From Acidobacteriota bacterium (lineage in GTDB: Bacteria > Acidobacteriota > Terriglobia > 20CM-2-55-15), in the NCBI GenBank assembly GCA_003223895.1, contig QHXD01000218.1, positions 1 to 6,022 of the forward strand: a DNA stretch of 6,022 bases, written 5' to 3'. Below, piece by piece: positions 4,245 through 6,022 of the stretch (the first letter of the stretch is position 1; each line of letters starts with the position of its first letter). The notes under the pieces were generated by a model. That model did no database searches, was not told the DNA's origin, and saw only the letters and a list, made by a program, of their open reading frames with translations. The translations under genes and the position numbers were made by a program.

Positions 4245-6022
4245 ATGAAACGTATAGATCAAGGTTTTCTTGGGGTGGTGTTTGTCGTTCTAACGTGCGC
4301 TGGCGCATTCGGGCAGTCCACGGCCCAGATTAATGGCAGAGTGACAGATCAAACCGGCGCGGTGCTGCCGGGGGTCGAGGTCACTGCGACGCAGACCGCA
4401 ACAGGCGCGGCGCGAACAGCGGTCACGGATGAGACCGGTTCGTATACATTGCCGACGCTGCCGGTAGGTCCGTATCGACTGGAAGGGGCATTACCGGGAT
4501 TCCGGACGTATGCTCAAACGGGGATCATTCTGCAGGTCGGCAGCAATACGACGGTGAATGTCGTCATGGAGGTGGGACAAGTCGCCGAAACAGTCAAGGT
4601 TGAAGCTAATGCGGCGCTGGTGGAGACGCGGACTACGAGCGTCGGCCAGGTCATTGATAATCAACGGGTGTTGGAACTGCCGCTCAACGCGCGCCAGGTC
4701 ACGGAGTTGATCGTGCTTTCGGGCGCCGCGATCGGAGGCGGCGCACAGGCGACGAACCGAAATTATCCGACGCAGTCCATCTCGTTGGGAGGCGGGCTGA
4801 ACAACGGTCTGACTTATCGGCTGGACGGCGGAACGCACAACGATCCCTTCAACAATCTGAATTTGCCCTTGCCCTTCCCGGACGCGTTGCAGGAATTTAA
4901 AATCGAGACCAGCGCGGCGCCCGCTCAGTACGGGGAACACTCGTCGGGCGCGGTAAACCTGGTGACAAAGTCCGGCACGAATCAATTTCACGGCGATCTG
5001 TTTGAGTTTGTGCGGAACAGCGTCTTCAATGCGCGTAACGCATTTGCCGTTTCCAAGGACGGCCTGAAGCGAAACCAGTTCGGCGGAGTGTTGGGCGGGC
5101 CGATCCTGAAGAATAAGTTGTTTTTCTTCGGCGGCTATCAGGGCACGATCGAACGTTCGCAACCGACCGAATTCCGATCCTTTGTCCCTACGGCTCAAAT
5201 GCTGGCCGGCGACTTCACGACGGTCTCATCCACGGCGTGCCGGGCCACGCCGCTGACGTTGAAAGCGCCGTTTGCGGGTAACAAGATCGATCCGGCGAAG
5301 TTCTCTCCTCAGGCCCTGAATATGGTCAAGCTCCTGCCCACGACCACAGATCCGTGCGGCGAAGTGCGGTATGGCCGCCTGAGCAACGACAACGAGCACG
5401 TGGTGGCGTCGAAGTTCGACTATCAGTGGAGTCAGAAGCATTCACTCTTCGGCCGGTATCAGTTGAATGACCTCTTTAACCCGACCGACTATGATGGGAG
5501 GAACATCCTCTCATCCACTCAAGGCAACTACTATCGCCGGATTCACTCGTTCGTGTTGGGCGATACCTACTTGATTGGCGCCGGCATAGTCAGTTCCTTC
5601 CGCGGGACGCTCAATCGCGTGACCAGTTTCAAAACAATGGATGGTACCGGCTTCCCGTTGACAAGTTTCGGCGACCTGGGCGTCAAGGGAATTTACCAGG
5701 ATCCCGACATCGCGAAAGTTCCTCAAGTCAGTGTCAACAACGGATTTTCCATCCACTCGGCCCCGGGATTGCCGGGATTCACGAACTCGACGGTATTTCA
5801 ATTTAGCGAGGACGTGAGTGTGGTGAAGGGCGCGCACCAAATCGGATTCGGAGCCGACTTTATCAACAGAAGGATGAATGTGAAGGCGACCTCCCATGCC
5901 ACGCCCAACTACGCTTTCGACCTGATTTTTACAGGATTGGGGTTGGGTGATTTTCTCCTCGGACTGCCCTCGCAGTTTAACCAAGGCTTGCCGAACGCGT
6001 TCTATTTCCGCCAGAACTACTA
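4245..6022 (+). CDS. Oar-like TonB-dependent outer-membrane receptor, N-terminal part (cut by window end)
   Basis: The first 592 codons are present and no stop is reached. Residues 1-23 form a signal peptide (KR start, hydrophobic LGVVFVVLTCAGAFG core). Residues about 27-110 are a carboxypeptidase-regulatory-like beta-sandwich domain (GRVTDQTGAVLPGVEVTATQ, then TDETGSYTLPTLPVGPYRLE). The plug domain begins near 120, with VETRTTSVGQVI, LPLNARQ at 145-151, QEFKIETSAAPAQYGEHSSG and VTKSGTNQFHG at 240-249. The barrel starts about 250, with NSVFNARNAF and the KNKLFFFGGYQG motif at 289-300. This order is that of Oar-like receptors, which are often about 1000-1200 aa and expanded in Acidobacteriota, so about half the gene should be present. 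Such receptors import large substrates (often glycans or peptides) using TonB energy; the substrate cannot be predicted. The ATG at 4245 is chosen because the signal peptide starts there. Confidence 0.95.
   Translation, partial: MKRIDQGFLGVVFVVLTCAGAFGQSTAQINGRVTDQTGAVLPGVEVTATQTATGAARTAVTDETGSYTLPTLPVGPYRLEGALPGFRTYAQTGIILQVGSNTTVNVVMEVGQVAETVKVEANAALVETRTTSVGQVIDNQRVLELPLNARQVTELIVLSGAAIGGGAQATNRNYPTQSISLGGGLNNGLTYRLDGGTHNDPFNNLNLPLPFPDALQEFKIETSAAPAQYGEHSSGAVNLVTKSGTNQFHGDLFEFVRNSVFNARNAFAVSKDGLKRNQFGGVLGGPILKNKLFFFGGYQGTIERSQPTEFRSFVPTAQMLAGDFTTVSSTACRATPLTLKAPFAGNKIDPAKFSPQALNMVKLLPTTTDPCGEVRYGRLSNDNEHVVASKFDYQWSQKHSLFGRYQLNDLFNPTDYDGRNILSSTQGNYYRRIHSFVLGDTYLIGAGIVSSFRGTLNRVTSFKTMDGTGFPLTSFGDLGVKGIYQDPDIAKVPQVSVNNGFSIHSAPGLPGFTNSTVFQFSEDVSVVKGAHQIGFGADFINRRMNVKATSHATPNYAFDLIFTGLGLGDFLLGLPSQFNQGLPNAFYFRQNY

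Noticed and set aside
4491..5198. A 235-codon minus-strand open frame opposite the receptor gene
   Set aside because: It is a shadow of the receptor reading frame; the plus-strand translation is continuous with family motifs throughout, while this one has no recognisable domain.
5511..5984. A 157-codon minus-strand open frame opposite the receptor barrel
   Set aside because: Same reason: antisense to a well-supported coding region, with no recognisable protein features.

Overview
The window looks like Acidobacteriota chromosome. This is inferred from gene content alone: an Oar-like TonB-dependent receptor with an N-terminal carboxypeptidase-regulatory domain, a BlaI-type repressor paired with an M56 (BlaR1-like) membrane peptidase that carries a C-terminal TonB domain, a Gly/Pro-rich TonB, and a secreted metallo-beta-lactamase-fold protein. 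Base composition is moderately GC-rich. No rRNA, tRNA, CRISPR, transposase or phage gene is visible.

Layout. Positions 1-74 are the 3' flank of the first operon. Positions 75-2768 hold a tight three-gene operon on the minus strand, transcribed right to left: a TonB-type energy transducer (2768-1821), a BlaI/MecI/CopY-family repressor (1810-1430, TTG start) and an M56 peptidase fused to a TonB C-terminal domain (1430-75). The junctions are 10 nt and a 1-nt stop/start overlap, and the Shine-Dalgarno of each downstream gene is embedded in the end of the gene before it, so translation is probably coupled. In front of the operon a sigma70-like promoter (-35 at 2834-2839, -10 at 2810-2815) is covered by a near-perfect inverted repeat (2803-2824), a good candidate BlaI operator. 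The simplest model is a self-regulated circuit: the repressor shuts off the operon and the membrane peptidase lifts repression on an envelope signal. The usual beta-lactam sensor domain of BlaR1 is replaced by a TonB domain, so the signal is probably not a beta-lactam.

Positions 2891-2984 form a long hairpin (two 39-nt arms, 2 mismatches) built from short internal repeats. It lies just downstream of a minus-strand gene for an exported MBL-fold hydrolase (3735-2995). A 509-nt stretch (3736-4244) follows without a confident gene. It has a possible remnant of an XRE/HigA-like helix-turn-helix protein near 3813-3932, and one plus-strand frame stays open through the whole 3813-4244 stretch into the next gene.

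From 4245 to the right edge, on the plus strand, is the first 592 codons of an Oar-like outer-membrane receptor, cut by the window end. The operon's TonB could energise this class of receptor, but a specific pairing is only inferred from proximity.
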